Shown here: positions 8,387-16,464 of the stretch, piece by piece
Numbering within the stretch: the stretch's first letter is position 1
Layout of the letters: each line of letters begins with the position of its first letter
Assembly: GCF_900186965.1 (NCBI RefSeq)
Contig: NZ_LT906457.1
Coordinates: 770,501 to 834,500, forward strand
Length of the DNA stretch: 64,000 nucleotides
Reading direction: 5' to 3'
From: Legionella spiritensis
Lineage (GTDB): Bacteria > Pseudomonadota > Gammaproteobacteria > Legionellales > Legionellaceae
Position numbers and translations under genes: made by a program
Notes under the pieces: model-generated
What the model saw: only the letters and a program-made list of their open reading frames with translations
Told to the model about the DNA's origin: nothing
Database searches by the model: none

Positions 8387-9574
8387 TCAAGAATTCATTT
8401 GCTGACCGGGAATTTCGTAGCCAACATAATCGGGTGGCTCGGCGGAGATATCCACGTCATTTGTCATTTCAGGAAAATATTTATTCAGAAATTGACCAAC
8501 GGTAAGCGTTTCATCCAGTAATGGATCTTGATCTATCTTCTTATGGAAGCGTGGGGCACACGACACACGACGACTTTTGGTGAGCGTTTTTATCTCGGAT
8601 CCACCGAACAACCGAGATTCCTCTAACCATGTCGTTAATGGCGTATCGCGCTCTACTTCCAATAACGGCTTAATTATTTCATTTGTAAACAGACCTCTAA
8701 CTCTTGCAACATTAACAAATTCCGAGGCCGTTTTTTTACCGGTTTCAGGAGATTCTATTTGTCTAATCGAACCATGGTACGTATCATAGTAATCTTTCTT
8801 TTCCTGTAACGCGCGTGCAAAGTCAAATCCTGTCTGCGCTGCCATACGTTTATCAAAGTCAACCACGCCTTTTATCATGTCCAGATGGGTGCTGCAGTGC
8901 ATATCGTCACAGCGAAACCAGGAGTTAAATAATATGTTCTTAACATAGCTGTTATGATCATCCAATGCGACGCATAAGTCCGTCAATGAACGGTATCGGG
9001 CATCTGTCAATCGGCCGTCGCGATCATGGATAATGGTGTTGATATTTGCTAATACCTTCGAGAACTGCTCTTCGGTAATCATTTGCCTGCCCTTATTCGT
9101 ATACCCGTCTGGTTTACGTAATTCCACATGAGCTATTTTTTTTAAGTGCGCCAGTATGATGCCTGATTGTTTTTCAGTAATTGTATCGCCACGTATATCA
9201 AGTTCTTCAACAATCTCAATCAAGGCCTTGTAGCAAACTTCCTCGATAAGGTTGTGTACAAAAAATATGTTTTTAGCGTTCTCTATTTCCGTCTTTGAGC
9301 ATTCACTACCTGAATGTTCTGCTTTGGCACGTAATTTCTCAAAAGCCTGGTTATAACAGGTGACCCTTTTTTCCTGCTCGGTAATGTCCGGGCGCATATA
9401 AAGTCCCGCGTATTCCCAGACTCCATGGCCTAATAGGACAAGAGCTCCGGCTACCGGGTTAATGGCTACGGTCGAATAGGCGGCCATTGCGCCAAATGTT
9501 GCACGTACGTAGTATAACGTTTCAGAGGAGAGGTTTTGAGGCAGATAGTCTTCAAGGTTTTCTAAAAATTTCAT
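8387..9574 (-). CDS. Effector-like protein of unknown function
   Basis: A 395-residue protein I do not recognise. A hydrophobic, glycine/alanine-rich segment near residues 24-58 (FGAMAAYSTVAINPVAGALV, then LLGHGVWEYAGL) could enter a membrane. The rest is charged and mostly helical in appearance. The C-terminus is acidic and polar (MTNDVDISAEPPDYVGYEIP), the type of tail often seen in Legionella Dot/Icm substrates. It is transcribed away from the transglutaminase-like gene at 9672, and the 97-base gap between them holds a triple TTAAG repeat that could serve both. Effector status is inferred from context only. Confidence 0.7.
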   Translation of the reverse strand: MKFLENLEDYLPQNLSSETLYYVRATFGAMAAYSTVAINPVAGALVLLGHGVWEYAGLYMRPDITEQEKRVTCYNQAFEKLRAKAEHSGSECSKTEIENAKNIFFVHNLIEEVCYKALIEIVEELDIRGDTITEKQSGIILAHLKKIAHVELRKPDGYTNKGRQMITEEQFSKVLANINTIIHDRDGRLTDARYRSLTDLCVALDDHNSYVKNILFNSWFRCDDMHCSTHLDMIKGVVDFDKRMAAQTGFDFARALQEKKDYYDTYHGSIRQIESPETGKKTASEFVNVARVRGLFTNEIIKPLLEVERDTPLTTWLEESRLFGGSEIKTLTKSRRVSCAPRFHKKIDQDPLLDETLTVGQFLNKYFPEMTNDVDISAEPPDYVGYEIPGQQMNS

Positions 9575-9626
9575 GACTCATGCTTGTAAACTTTTCAAAA
9601 AGTTCGAATAGTCTACCTTGTGAACA

Positions 9627-9653
9627 TTAAGTCATTATTAAGATTTTCTTAAG
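9627..9653 (+). promoter_or_regulatory. Triple TTAAG direct repeat with 11-bp period (PmrA-box-like)
   Basis: TTAAG occurs at 9627, 9638 and 9649, exactly 11 bases apart, ending 18 bases before the ATG at 9672. Direct TTAA repeats one helical turn apart are the layout of PmrA/BasR sites, and the PmrA motif reported for L. pneumophila effector genes is built on TTAAT. The site lies in the shared upstream region of two divergent effector-like genes. Confidence 0.45.
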
Positions 9654-9671
9654 TTATATATTTTAAAGTAT

Positions 9672-10799
9672 ATGGCAAATTACCAAACTAACCCAAGCGT
9701 TACTATGTACATCAACGAACAAGAACTAGCAGAAAGCGCAGTAAAATATGCGCAAAATACAATTAGAAGGTCATTTAACAAGGATATCTACGAAAAATTA
9801 AAAAAATGTCCGGACAATTTTAAACTTGAGCCTAATGATCAAGATACTAATTATAAAGATGATAACGATATTAAAACGTTTGAGGAATATATATGGCATT
9901 CTGAAGGAGGCCGCTATAAATTTACGTTCAACTACAAGATCAATGAAATAAAAAAGATGGGTTTGGGCAATTGCGAGGAATTCGCATTATTAGTTTTAGA
10001 TTATCTGTCGCAACAAAGGTCACAGGGATTATTGCCTGAGAATTGGCAAGCGTATCGGGCAGAATTTTCCGACCGGTCAGGGCAAATGGATCACTGCGTG
10101 GTTGTCCTTAATAATAGCCTTGTCATCGATGCCCATCTTAATGATATTTACCCGCTATCTGAATTACCCGGGAAAAAAGTGCCCTGTACGGATTTTAAAA
10201 ATTCAGTTATGGAAGTTTTTTTAATGGAATATAACGACGACGAAGATGAATTAATACCCTGTGAAAGTTTAGAGTCAATCAATAAAGAGAAAGAAATGAT
10301 TGAACAATGGATAGAACAGTCAGAGTTCAGGGATAACATACGTGAAATACAAGCTGAAATGTCAGAACTGACAAAAATTAAAACAAAAGAGGCGATAGAA
10401 AAAGCGGAAAGGGTTTACCAGGCCATAGCTCGAACAGTATACGAAATAGTTGTCATCACGGAATATGAGCAAAGAGATATTGAAGCGGCCCATGACTTTA
10501 AATCTTTCCTGGAATTGAAACCTGTCAAAACGACCGTTGCCTTGGCAGAAAGTATAAACGAAGCATTAAATATACAACTTGCCACAGAAGAGGTAAAAAA
10601 CGATATTATTGACGGTCTTATACAAACTGTAGAAAAATATACAAACTCGATTAAGAGTCAAGTTCGTAAATTATCATCCTTGTCAATGATGAGCTTTTTT
10701 TCTGAATCAAGAAAGGATTGCGTTGGGAGTCTGGATGTCAATGATCAAATGCCAGTCTGTACCAAATCTGCTGATAAAATCAGCATTTCCCGGGTATAA
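9672..10799 (+). CDS. Transglutaminase-like cysteine protease fold protein, effector candidate
   Basis: A 375-residue protein with a Cys-His-Asp pattern in transglutaminase-like order: MGLGNCEEFALLVLDYL (C101), GQMDHCVVVLNN (H141) and SLVIDAHLND (D153). A Cys at the start of a helix, His on a strand and Asp on the next strand is the arrangement of the transglutaminase/LapG-like group. From about residue 195 to the end the protein is rich in Glu and Lys with heptad-like spacing and is probably coiled coil. There is no signal peptide. ATG 9672 follows an A/T-rich stretch without a clear ribosome site. The gene lies just outside the left end of the tRNA-Pro island, and a triple TTAAG element sits upstream. 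The catalytic assignment is by motif only. Confidence 0.7.
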   Translation: MANYQTNPSVTMYINEQELAESAVKYAQNTIRRSFNKDIYEKLKKCPDNFKLEPNDQDTNYKDDNDIKTFEEYIWHSEGGRYKFTFNYKINEIKKMGLGNCEEFALLVLDYLSQQRSQGLLPENWQAYRAEFSDRSGQMDHCVVVLNNSLVIDAHLNDIYPLSELPGKKVPCTDFKNSVMEVFLMEYNDDEDELIPCESLESINKEKEMIEQWIEQSEFRDNIREIQAEMSELTKIKTKEAIEKAERVYQAIARTVYEIVVITEYEQRDIEAAHDFKSFLELKPVKTTVALAESINEALNIQLATEEVKNDIIDGLIQTVEKYTNSIKSQVRKLSSLSMMSFFSESRKDCVGSLDVNDQMPVCTKSADKISISRV

Positions 10800-10842
10800 A
10801 AAAACCTGTATGCACCCTGTAATGAAATTCTGTTTTTGTAAA

Positions 10843-10914
10843 AACGTCTATAACCCTGGATTTAATTGGTCGGAGTGACAGGAATTGAACCTGCGACCCC
10901 TGCCTCCCGAAGGC
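10843..10914. repeat. Island left attachment repeat (attL), 72 bp including a tRNA-Pro 3' fragment
   Basis: These 72 bases are identical to 24659-24730. Bases 10867-10914 are the 3' part of a tRNA-Pro gene on the - strand, from the encoded CCA to the anticodon loop; the 24 bases to the left are sequence flanking the tRNA's 3' end. The intact tRNA is at the right copy. This is the classic product of site-specific integration in a tRNA gene and marks the left edge of the island. The fragment itself cannot be a functional tRNA. Confidence 0.92.
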
Positions 10915-11040
10915 GAATTTAAATATTTCTCCATAGATTTTCATGTATCCCCATGAATAAATCCCCCTTGTAAATAAAGGGCTAAAGTGCTTTTTAAGAT
11001 GTACAGTGACATATTGTTATGTTACATTTCACAATGAATT

Positions 11041-11059
11041 TGCACTCTATATGCACTCT
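11041..11059 (+). repeat. Arm-type site pair TGCACTCT x2, left end of island
   Basis: TGCACTCT occurs at 11041-11048 and again at 11052-11059, with an 11-base period. The same pair, in the same orientation and with the same spacing, lies at 24617-24635 just inside the right attachment repeat. Paired short repeats internal to both att cores are what tyrosine integrases use as arm-binding sites. Binding is inferred. Confidence 0.55.
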
Positions 11060-11061
11060 CT

Positions 11062-11096
11062 TTCAAATTGGTCAGACACTGCCCCACCAATTTGAA
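11062..11096. repeat. Perfect 11-bp inverted repeat
   Basis: TTCAAATTGGT (11062-11072) is the exact inverse of ACCAATTTGAA (11086-11096), with a 13-base spacer. No T-run follows, so it does not look like an intrinsic terminator. It lies between the arm sites and the abiF promoter and may be a protein-binding site or part of an RNA structure. Confidence 0.6.
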
Positions 11097-11143
11097 TATA
11101 TTACACCAATTTCATTGGGTATAGAAAAAAGTGTGCGAAAAAA

Positions 11144-11173
11144 TTGAAATGTTGTGGTGGTATAGATTATAAT
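11144..11173 (+). promoter_or_regulatory. Sigma-70-type promoter upstream of the abiF-linked RNA
   Basis: TTGAAA at 11144-11149 and a consensus TATAAT at 11168-11173 are separated by 18 bases. Transcription would start near 11180, immediately before the inverted repeat that ends in a T-run just upstream of the abi gene. Confidence 0.7.
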
Positions 11174-11179
11174 ATAAAC

Positions 11180-11232
11180 AACCATACCCGCCACGCCTCT
11201 TCACAATGCGAACCACGGCGGGTTATTTTTTT
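11180..11232 (+). ncRNA. Candidate small structured RNA directly upstream of the AbiF-like gene
   Basis: A stem of ACCCGCC (11186-11192) with GGCGGGT (11217-11223), with an inner CGC/GCG pairing, is followed by TTATTTTTTT up to the abi start codon. It begins a few bases after a good -10 box, so the predicted transcript is about 50 nucleotides and ends like an intrinsic terminator; read-through would express abi. As I recall, AbiF-type HEPN proteins have recently been linked with adjacent noncoding RNAs, which supports an RNA-antitoxin reading. A simple attenuator is the alternative. Confidence 0.5.
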
Positions 11233-12111
11233 ATGGACAAGTCAAAATACAATAAACCAGCACTTTCCTCAGATGAAATTTTCAATCTAATCGAATCGAA
11301 AAACATCCAGATTCATGATCGTTCTCTAGCAACCCTGTATTTAAAAACAGTTAGTTACCATAGATTATCCGCCTATCTTGATTGTTTGATCAATAATCAT
11401 AATGAAAATAGCCCGCCCTCATTCGAGGATGCCTGTCAAATTTATCAGTTTGACAGAAAGTTGCGTTTGCTCATTAATGATGCTCTTGAGCGTATTGAGA
11501 TTGCATTCCGCACCAGCTTGTCTGATACCATGAGTTGTTTACATTCTCCCCATTGGTATTTAGACGCATCATTATTTAAAAACAAGGAAAAACATCAGTT
11601 CTTTATAACACAAGTAGATGCGGCTTGCCGAACATCACATGAGCCACAAATAAAAGAATATTATAAGCGGTACGATGAACCACCGTATCCTCCCAGCTGG
11701 TTGGTGTTTGAAAATTTATCTTTTGGCGTTTGTATTAATGTTTTTGGCAACATCAAAAAGCTTGGTGAAAAGAAATTAATTTGTCATTTATTCCAAGAGC
11801 ATCCTACTACGATGGAGTCTTGGTTGAGTTCTTTGAGATATATGAGAAATTTATGCGCTCACCATTCTCGCGTTTGGAATCGTTGGTTTGTGATTTGTCC
11901 AGCATTATCATTTTTATTCAATAAAAAATTCGATAAAGAGCGTACCTGCTATGCTCAGCTTATTGTATTGGATCGGTTATTAAAAATAATTGCCCCTGAG
12001 AATGACTGGAAATCCCATTTAAAAAAATTAATGAAATCGTTTAAGCGTTTGCCATATCAAGAAATGGGATTCTCCATTGATTGGGAGTCAGATACTTTTT
12101 GGCATAAATAA
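11233..12111 (+). CDS. Abi_2 family (AbiD/AbiF-like) HEPN protein, phage defence / toxin candidate
   Basis: A 292-residue Abi_2 family protein. Family landmarks are an early TVSYHRLSAYL (about residues 39-49), YQFDRKLRLL (71-80) and ERIEIAFRT (86-94). Near the C-terminus RYMRNLCAHHSRVWNR contains the HEPN RNase motif RxxxxH (R205 to H210). AbiD/AbiF proteins cause abortive infection, and HEPN members usually cleave RNA. ATG 11233 is chosen over the in-frame ATG 11206, which lies inside the hairpin region. A promoter and a structured-RNA candidate sit immediately upstream. It is the first gene inside the left end of the tRNA-Pro island. Confidence 0.85.
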   Translation: MDKSKYNKPALSSDEIFNLIESKNIQIHDRSLATLYLKTVSYHRLSAYLDCLINNHNENSPPSFEDACQIYQFDRKLRLLINDALERIEIAFRTSLSDTMSCLHSPHWYLDASLFKNKEKHQFFITQVDAACRTSHEPQIKEYYKRYDEPPYPPSWLVFENLSFGVCINVFGNIKKLGEKKLICHLFQEHPTTMESWLSSLRYMRNLCAHHSRVWNRWFVICPALSFLFNKKFDKERTCYAQLIVLDRLLKIIAPENDWKSHLKKLMKSFKRLPYQEMGFSIDWESDTFWHK

Positions 12112-12115
12112 AGAC

Positions 12116-12174
12116 GGCCCTATAAAATCGTTTTTCCTGTGGGTTAAGCTAAGTCGATGAAAGGGCCCCACAGG
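12116..12174 (+). other. Two interlocking inverted repeats (possible pseudoknot) after the abi gene
   Basis: GGCCCT (12116-12121) pairs with AGGGCC (12162-12167), and CCTGTGGG (12136-12143) pairs with CCCACAGG (12167-12174). The pairings cross, so an RNA could form a pseudoknot or switch between two folds. The segment begins just after the abi stop and 92 bases before the integrase. It may be the 3' end of the abi transcript or a regulatory leader for int. Confidence 0.35.
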
Positions 12175-12265
12175 CGAACCATAGGCCTTACCCGTGAACC
12201 TGATTATAGTGATTTTTGATCTTTTAGATCAAATTTTATCGAGGATATAAAGATAGAGGGCAAAT

Positions 12266-13489
12266 ATGCAGGCAAAGATTAGCAATTCGTTATTAAAAAC
12301 TTTGCAGCCACAAGAAAAAGTTTATGATGTCAGAGATACTCATTTGAAGGGATTTTTAATCAGAGTACATCCCTCTGGCAGCATGAGTTATATCTGCCAG
12401 TATAAAAGAGGTCGTCGTATTAATTTGGGCAAAGTCGGTGTCATCACTGCAGCGCAAGCGCGTGAAAAAGCCTTGGAAGTGTTAAGCAATGTTAATAAGG
12501 GCATTGAGCCGACAGCAAGCAAAGGAATCAATAAACCGAAGACACTTAAAGAATTTATTGAAACTGAATATAAGCCTTGGGCCTTATCTCATCAGAAAAG
12601 AGGCCAAGAAACCGTTACCAGGCTTACCCGTTGTTTTGAAAAATTACTACACAAACCTCTCATAGAAATTTCCACATCCACCATAGAACAATGGCGTACA
12701 AAACGTTTAAATGAAGGAACATCGAATGCAACCGTTAACCGAGATGTTACGATTCTTAAAGCTGCAATAAGAAAAGCACACGAATGGGGTGTCATAGATC
12801 ACTATAGTTTACAAAACTTAAAACCATTAAAATTAGATCATTCTGCTAAAGTACGTTATTTGTCTTTAGAGGAAGAATCACGCTTGCGACAAGCCTTGTT
12901 GGATCGAGAAGAACAATTGAAAAAGGAACGATGCAGTGCAAATGAGTGGAGGAAAAAAAGAGGTTATCCATTTTTACCAGAGTATAATGATGAAGAGTTT
13001 AGCGATCATTTAACACCAATGGTGCTATTGTCGATAAATACTGGATTACGACGAGGCGAATTGTTTCATTTAACCTGGGATATGGTGAATCTGTCTGAAG
13101 GCTCATTGATTTTGTCTGGTGAGATTACAAAAAACAAAAACTCTCGCTTTATTCCACTCAATGATGAGGCTTATAAAATTTTGGATCATCTGCATAAAAA
13201 AGCAGAGACAAAAGAAGGATTGGTTTTTCCAAGTAAAAACAATCAACCATTTTACCATGTGAAACGCTCATGGGGATCGTTATTGAAAAAAGCGAATATT
13301 ACGCAGTTTAGATGGCATGATTTACGACATCATTTCGCGAGTAAGTTAGTGATGGCAGGGGTCGATCTGAATACGGTTCGTGAGTTATTAGGTCACTCTG
13401 ATATTGCGATGACGCTGAGGTACGCACATTTAGCGCCGGAGCATAAGGTGAATGCAGTTAGAAAAATAGATTGGTCAACACAGGGATAG
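12266..13489 (+). CDS. int: Tyrosine-recombinase integrase of the tRNA-Pro island
   Basis: A 407-residue phage-type integrase. The N-terminus (about 1-90, including RINLGKVGVITAAQAREKA) is the arm-binding/DUF4102-like part, followed by a core-binding SAM-like domain and the catalytic domain. The catalytic set is visible: R262 (NTGLRRGEL), H351 and R354 (WHDLRHHFAS), H377 (LLGHSDI) and nucleophile Y387 (TLRYAHL). AGAGGG precedes ATG 12266. Its position near one of two direct repeats derived from tRNA-Pro makes it the likely enzyme that inserted the island. The set is complete, so it may still be active. Confidence 0.93.
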   Translation: MQAKISNSLLKTLQPQEKVYDVRDTHLKGFLIRVHPSGSMSYICQYKRGRRINLGKVGVITAAQAREKALEVLSNVNKGIEPTASKGINKPKTLKEFIETEYKPWALSHQKRGQETVTRLTRCFEKLLHKPLIEISTSTIEQWRTKRLNEGTSNATVNRDVTILKAAIRKAHEWGVIDHYSLQNLKPLKLDHSAKVRYLSLEEESRLRQALLDREEQLKKERCSANEWRKKRGYPFLPEYNDEEFSDHLTPMVLLSINTGLRRGELFHLTWDMVNLSEGSLILSGEITKNKNSRFIPLNDEAYKILDHLHKKAETKEGLVFPSKNNQPFYHVKRSWGSLLKKANITQFRWHDLRHHFASKLVMAGVDLNTVRELLGHSDIAMTLRYAHLAPEHKVNAVRKIDWSTQG

Positions 13490-13630
13490 GAAAATGAATA
13501 GTCATATTCCAAAATATACGGAAAGATCAGTAACGCCCCGCACTATATTACCCAGCCATCCCAAAATAATTAAGGTGGGGTGAAGTAGGTTGGTCGATGC
13601 AAGGACCAGTATCATGAATGCTCGTAAGCC

Positions 13631-14305
13631 CTAATTTGATAAGGCATCAAATTTCCATCGATGCCAAATAACTGGGGCGATGGATAAAATTGAGTCTGCT
13701 GAAATAACGGGATCACTGACTGATGTTTTGTTGTTATTACAAACCAATAAATACTTATCTTCACTTTTAATCAACCGGCGAAAAAAAATACCGTCTGTGG
13801 TTTCCACAATACAATTATGCCCCACACATTCTCCCTTCTTGTCCCGATCAATAAACTTAATACCACCGATAAAATCACCAGACATATACTCTGGTTCCAT
13901 TGCATCATCTGAGACCATTATCACAACAGCGTTTGGGTTATTCGTTTTAAAGAAGTCTATTTCTTTTTGTATGGCTTGTTCTGAGACGAGAAGGTTACCA
14001 ACTGTATCTGTAAGAAATGGATAATTTTGAAATTCATTTTCGATTATTGATGGGCCTTTTCCTATGCCTTTTAATAACCAATCAATTGAGCAACTCACAT
14101 CATATTGATTAAGTATTTCTACTAAAGAAGCAGCTTTGGCTTTATTTAAAGGGTTTCTTCCAAGTTCCCATGATTGAAGCGTATGGATACTGATTCCATG
14201 CTTTTCTTCCAAATCTTTTCGAGATAAGCCAGCAAGCATACGCGCTCTTTTGATGCGTTGCCCCATTGCAGAACTATCTTTTTTTACTTTAGTAGCATTT
14301 TTCAT
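13631..14305 (-). CDS. CI-like repressor: HTH plus inactive S24 (LexA/UmuD-type) peptidase domain
   Basis: A 224-residue protein with an XRE-type helix-turn-helix (GQRIKRARMLAGLSRKDLEE, then HGISIHTLQSWELGR, residues 15-50) and a C-terminal S24 domain. In self-cleaving repressors the nucleophile is Ser in 'DSMEPxxxxGD'. Here the motif is SDDAMEPEYMSGDF, with Ala at 135, and the position of the catalytic Lys holds Arg (FFRRL). Autoproteolysis is therefore unlikely, and induction of the island by RecA would need another route. Repeated ATTTATACGC sequences lie in its upstream region. It is transcribed away from the 14492 gene, the usual lysogeny-switch arrangement. Confidence 0.85.
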   Translation of the reverse strand: MKNATKVKKDSSAMGQRIKRARMLAGLSRKDLEEKHGISIHTLQSWELGRNPLNKAKAASLVEILNQYDVSCSIDWLLKGIGKGPSIIENEFQNYPFLTDTVGNLLVSEQAIQKEIDFFKTNNPNAVVIMVSDDAMEPEYMSGDFIGGIKFIDRDKKGECVGHNCIVETTDGIFFRRLIKSEDKYLLVCNNNKTSVSDPVISADSILSIAPVIWHRWKFDALSN

Positions 14306-14319
14306 AAATATATCTTTAC

Positions 14320-14391
14320 ATTTATACGCAATATATGTATATAATAAATTATTATGCGTATTCTGAGTATAAATAGCATGAATTTATACGC
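14320..14391. promoter_or_regulatory. Candidate repressor operators ATTTATACGC
   Basis: ATTTATACGC occurs at 14320-14329 and 14382-14391, and the inverse half GCGTAT at 14356-14361 between them, in the 186-base gap between the divergent repressor and the 14492 gene. This is the expected place for CI-type operators. No foot-printing-like evidence is possible from sequence. Confidence 0.45.
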
Positions 14392-14491
14392 CTTGTAAGT
14401 GTAAGGATGCCTCTGAAATTAATTATTTTCAACAACTTTATAGAGGATTAAGTTTTTGGAAGTCAGTTTCAAATAGGAATTTAAGTAACAA

Positions 14492-14857
14492 ATGGACATG
14501 TTAATAAACCATGATGAACTGGGAGCCCTCTGCGGACTACCTCACATCCAGCAACTGGCTTATTTAAGAGGGATACGACCGTATATGGATGTTCAAACAG
14601 GAATAACAGGCATCAAGCGGCGAATCAGTTACCAGTCTATATCTGAGCAGCTTTATATCGAACCTCACCAAGGCATTAAAAGCCAGAGCTTTTCTCGTGA
14701 TCAAGTCCGTCGTGCTGTTTCTGGTTTGGTTCGTGCGGGTGTGATTGAAGTTCAATCGGATGGTATGCAACTTATTTTAAAATGTCCTTTAGCCACACGG
14801 TATTTTTCTGTCCAAAATAAAGCCGCCATAAACCCGCCACAGAAAGCCACCACATGA
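14492..14857 (+). CDS. Winged-helix-like island protein, probably cut off by an IS3 element
   Basis: A 121-residue product without a family I recognise. The region from about residue 48 to 95 ([32 protein letters not shown]) reads as a winged helix of the sort found at the N-terminus of phage or plasmid replication initiators. The end (PPQKATT) overlaps the start of the IS3-type transposase by 4 bases, and the composition changes there. The gene was probably longer and lost its 3' part to the insertion. It is divergent from the repressor and so probably an early gene under its control. Confidence 0.55.
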   Translation: MDMLINHDELGALCGLPHIQQLAYLRGIRPYMDVQTGITGIKRRISYQSISEQLYIEPHQGIKSQSFSRDQVRRAVSGLVRAGVIEVQSDGMQLILKCPLATRYFSVQNKAAINPPQKATT

Positions 14858-15705
14858 TGTGCCGGCTAATGGGCGTTACTCCATCCGAATACTATAGTTA
14901 TCAAAAACGCAAACGGACAAGACCGGCAAATAAACCAGAACATCAGGGGTTATTGGATTGGGTTAAAAAAATATCAGAATCCAGCAAATTCTCGTATGGA
15001 AATCGCAGGATAAGAAAGGTGCTGAATGCTCTTGGCTACCCGGTTGGTCGAAGAAAAACCCGCAGTTTGATGCGTGAGGCTGGTGTTTTTGTTCGCTATA
15101 AAAAGAAATACAAGGTAACAACAAACAGTAATCATAATCAGCCTGTTTTTGATAATGTTTTAAACAGGCAATTTAATGTCAATGAACCCAATCGTGCTTA
15201 TGTGTCTGATATTACCTATATCCCGACCCATGAGGGCTGGCTATACCTGACGGTGATGATTGACTTGTTTTCCCGAAAAGTGGTTGGCTGGAACATGAGT
15301 TCAAGAATGAAGGCCGACACGGTTTGTGATGCGTTAACCATGGCAATTTGGCAAAGAAAGCCCAAAGCAGGCCTTATCGTGCATTCCGATAGAGGCTCAC
15401 AATATGCCAGCAAACAATATCGTGACTTGCTCAATCAGCATGGTCTTGTGGGCAGCATGAGTAAAAAAGGCGATTGCTGGGATAATAGTGTTGCTGAGAG
15501 CTTTTTCAGCCGCTTGAAAAATCAATTAATTCATTGGCGTAATTATCAAACCAGACGCGAGGCAAAACAGGATATTCTGGATTACATGACCATGTTTTAT
15601 AATAATCAAAGGTTGCATTCGTTTTTGGGTTATCAAAGTCCGAATCAATTTGAAAACAGGTTCTGGGGGTTAATGAAAAACGTGGCTTAACTGGGGTGTA
15701 CAAAT
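14845..15705 (+). mobile_element. IS3-family element, left part missing
   Basis: Boundaries are approximate. The right edge lies just after the orfB stop, before the signal-peptide-like sequence of the truncated endA copy. The left edge lies within the last codons of the 14492 gene. No inverted-repeat partner for the right end was found on the left. It separates the 14492 gene from endA copy 1 and has damaged both. Confidence 0.6.
14854..15690 (+). CDS. IS3-family transposase OrfB (DDE integrase core)
   Basis: 278 residues with the HTH_21 region ([20 protein letters not shown]) and an rve integrase core. The catalytic triad is visible: D in [10 protein letters not shown] in [12 protein letters not shown] and E in [16 protein letters not shown]3 elements normally also have an upstream orfA joined by frameshift. 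None is present here; the upstream gene is unrelated. The element is therefore incomplete at its left side and probably cannot transpose by itself. Confidence 0.9.
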   Translation: MMCRLMGVTPSEYYSYQKRKRTRPANKPEHQGLLDWVKKISESSKFSYGNRRIRKVLNALGYPVGRRKTRSLMREAGVFVRYKKKYKVTTNSNHNQPVFDNVLNRQFNVNEPNRAYVSDITYIPTHEGWLYLTVMIDLFSRKVVGWNMSSRMKADTVCDALTMAIWQRKPKAGLIVHSDRGSQYASKQYRDLLNQHGLVGSMSKKGDCWDNSVAESFFSRLKNQLIHWRNYQTRREAKQDILDYMTMFYNNQRLHSFLGYQSPNQFENRFWGLMKNVA

Positions 15706-16380
15706 TTGCTTGACCACATCACAATGGCTTTGCACGCGCTGGAACCTCATTCTTTTGCCAGCTCCAAAAAAATCGCAGGTGCGTTGTTTGCCAGTCACCG
15801 CGTTACCTTGTATTGCCAGTGTCGATTCGATCAAGACAATCGCATTGATTTAAAAAGCTGCGGGATGGATTCGGGATCCAATAAAAAACGCGCTCATCGC
15901 GTGGAGTGGGAACACATGATGCCTGCTGAAAATTTCGGTCGTCAGTTTCGCTGCTGGCGGGAGAAATTATGCAAAGACAGCAAGGGCAGGGCGTATAAGG
16001 GCCGTAAATGCTGCGCCAGAATAGACAAGGCGTTTCAAAAAGCGGAAGCGGAACTTTATAATTTATGGCCGGCCAATGGTTTGATTAATCAGATACGCAG
16101 TAATTACCGGTATTCGTCAATTCCTGGTAAAAGGCAGACCTACGGTTGTGGTTTTTATGTCGACAGGGCATTGAGAAAAGCCGAGCCCCCTGATTCTGCA
16201 AAAGGTATAGTGGCCAGGGCTAATTTATTCATGGCCGATAAATATGGGATACGATTAAGCAGGCAGCAAAAACAGTTGTTTAACGCCTGGAACAGAGATT
16301 TTCCGGTGACTGAATTTGAGCGGACATGGTCACGTCAGGTGGCCAGGGTTGAAGGGTATGCAAACTCTTATATTCGATGA
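15706..16380 (+). pseudogene. Endonuclease I (EndA/Dns-type), copy 1, 5' end removed by IS3
   Basis: The open frame is 224 residues. The body is closely similar to the complete copy at 37652-38359: SSKKIAGALF, the catalytic EWEHMMPAENFGR region (His/Glu of the beta-beta-alpha-metal nuclease motif), ELYNLWP and a shared C-terminus ending YIR. The complete copy begins with a signal peptide; here the frame runs back into IS-derived sequence, leaving only an ALHALEPHSF remnant of the pre-sequence. Export of a nuclease without its signal peptide is unlikely, so the gene is probably inactive. The 3' end is repeated again at 17815. Confidence 0.75.
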
Positions 16381-16464
16381 ATATGGATGATGACTATCGG
16401 TTTAAGCTTAAGCGTGATTACTCCCGCATAAGCTCATTTATGCAGGAGTACCCATTCAGATTAT

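Noticed and set aside
10867-10914. Second tRNA-Pro gene
   Set aside because: Only the 3' part is present; it is the integration scar.
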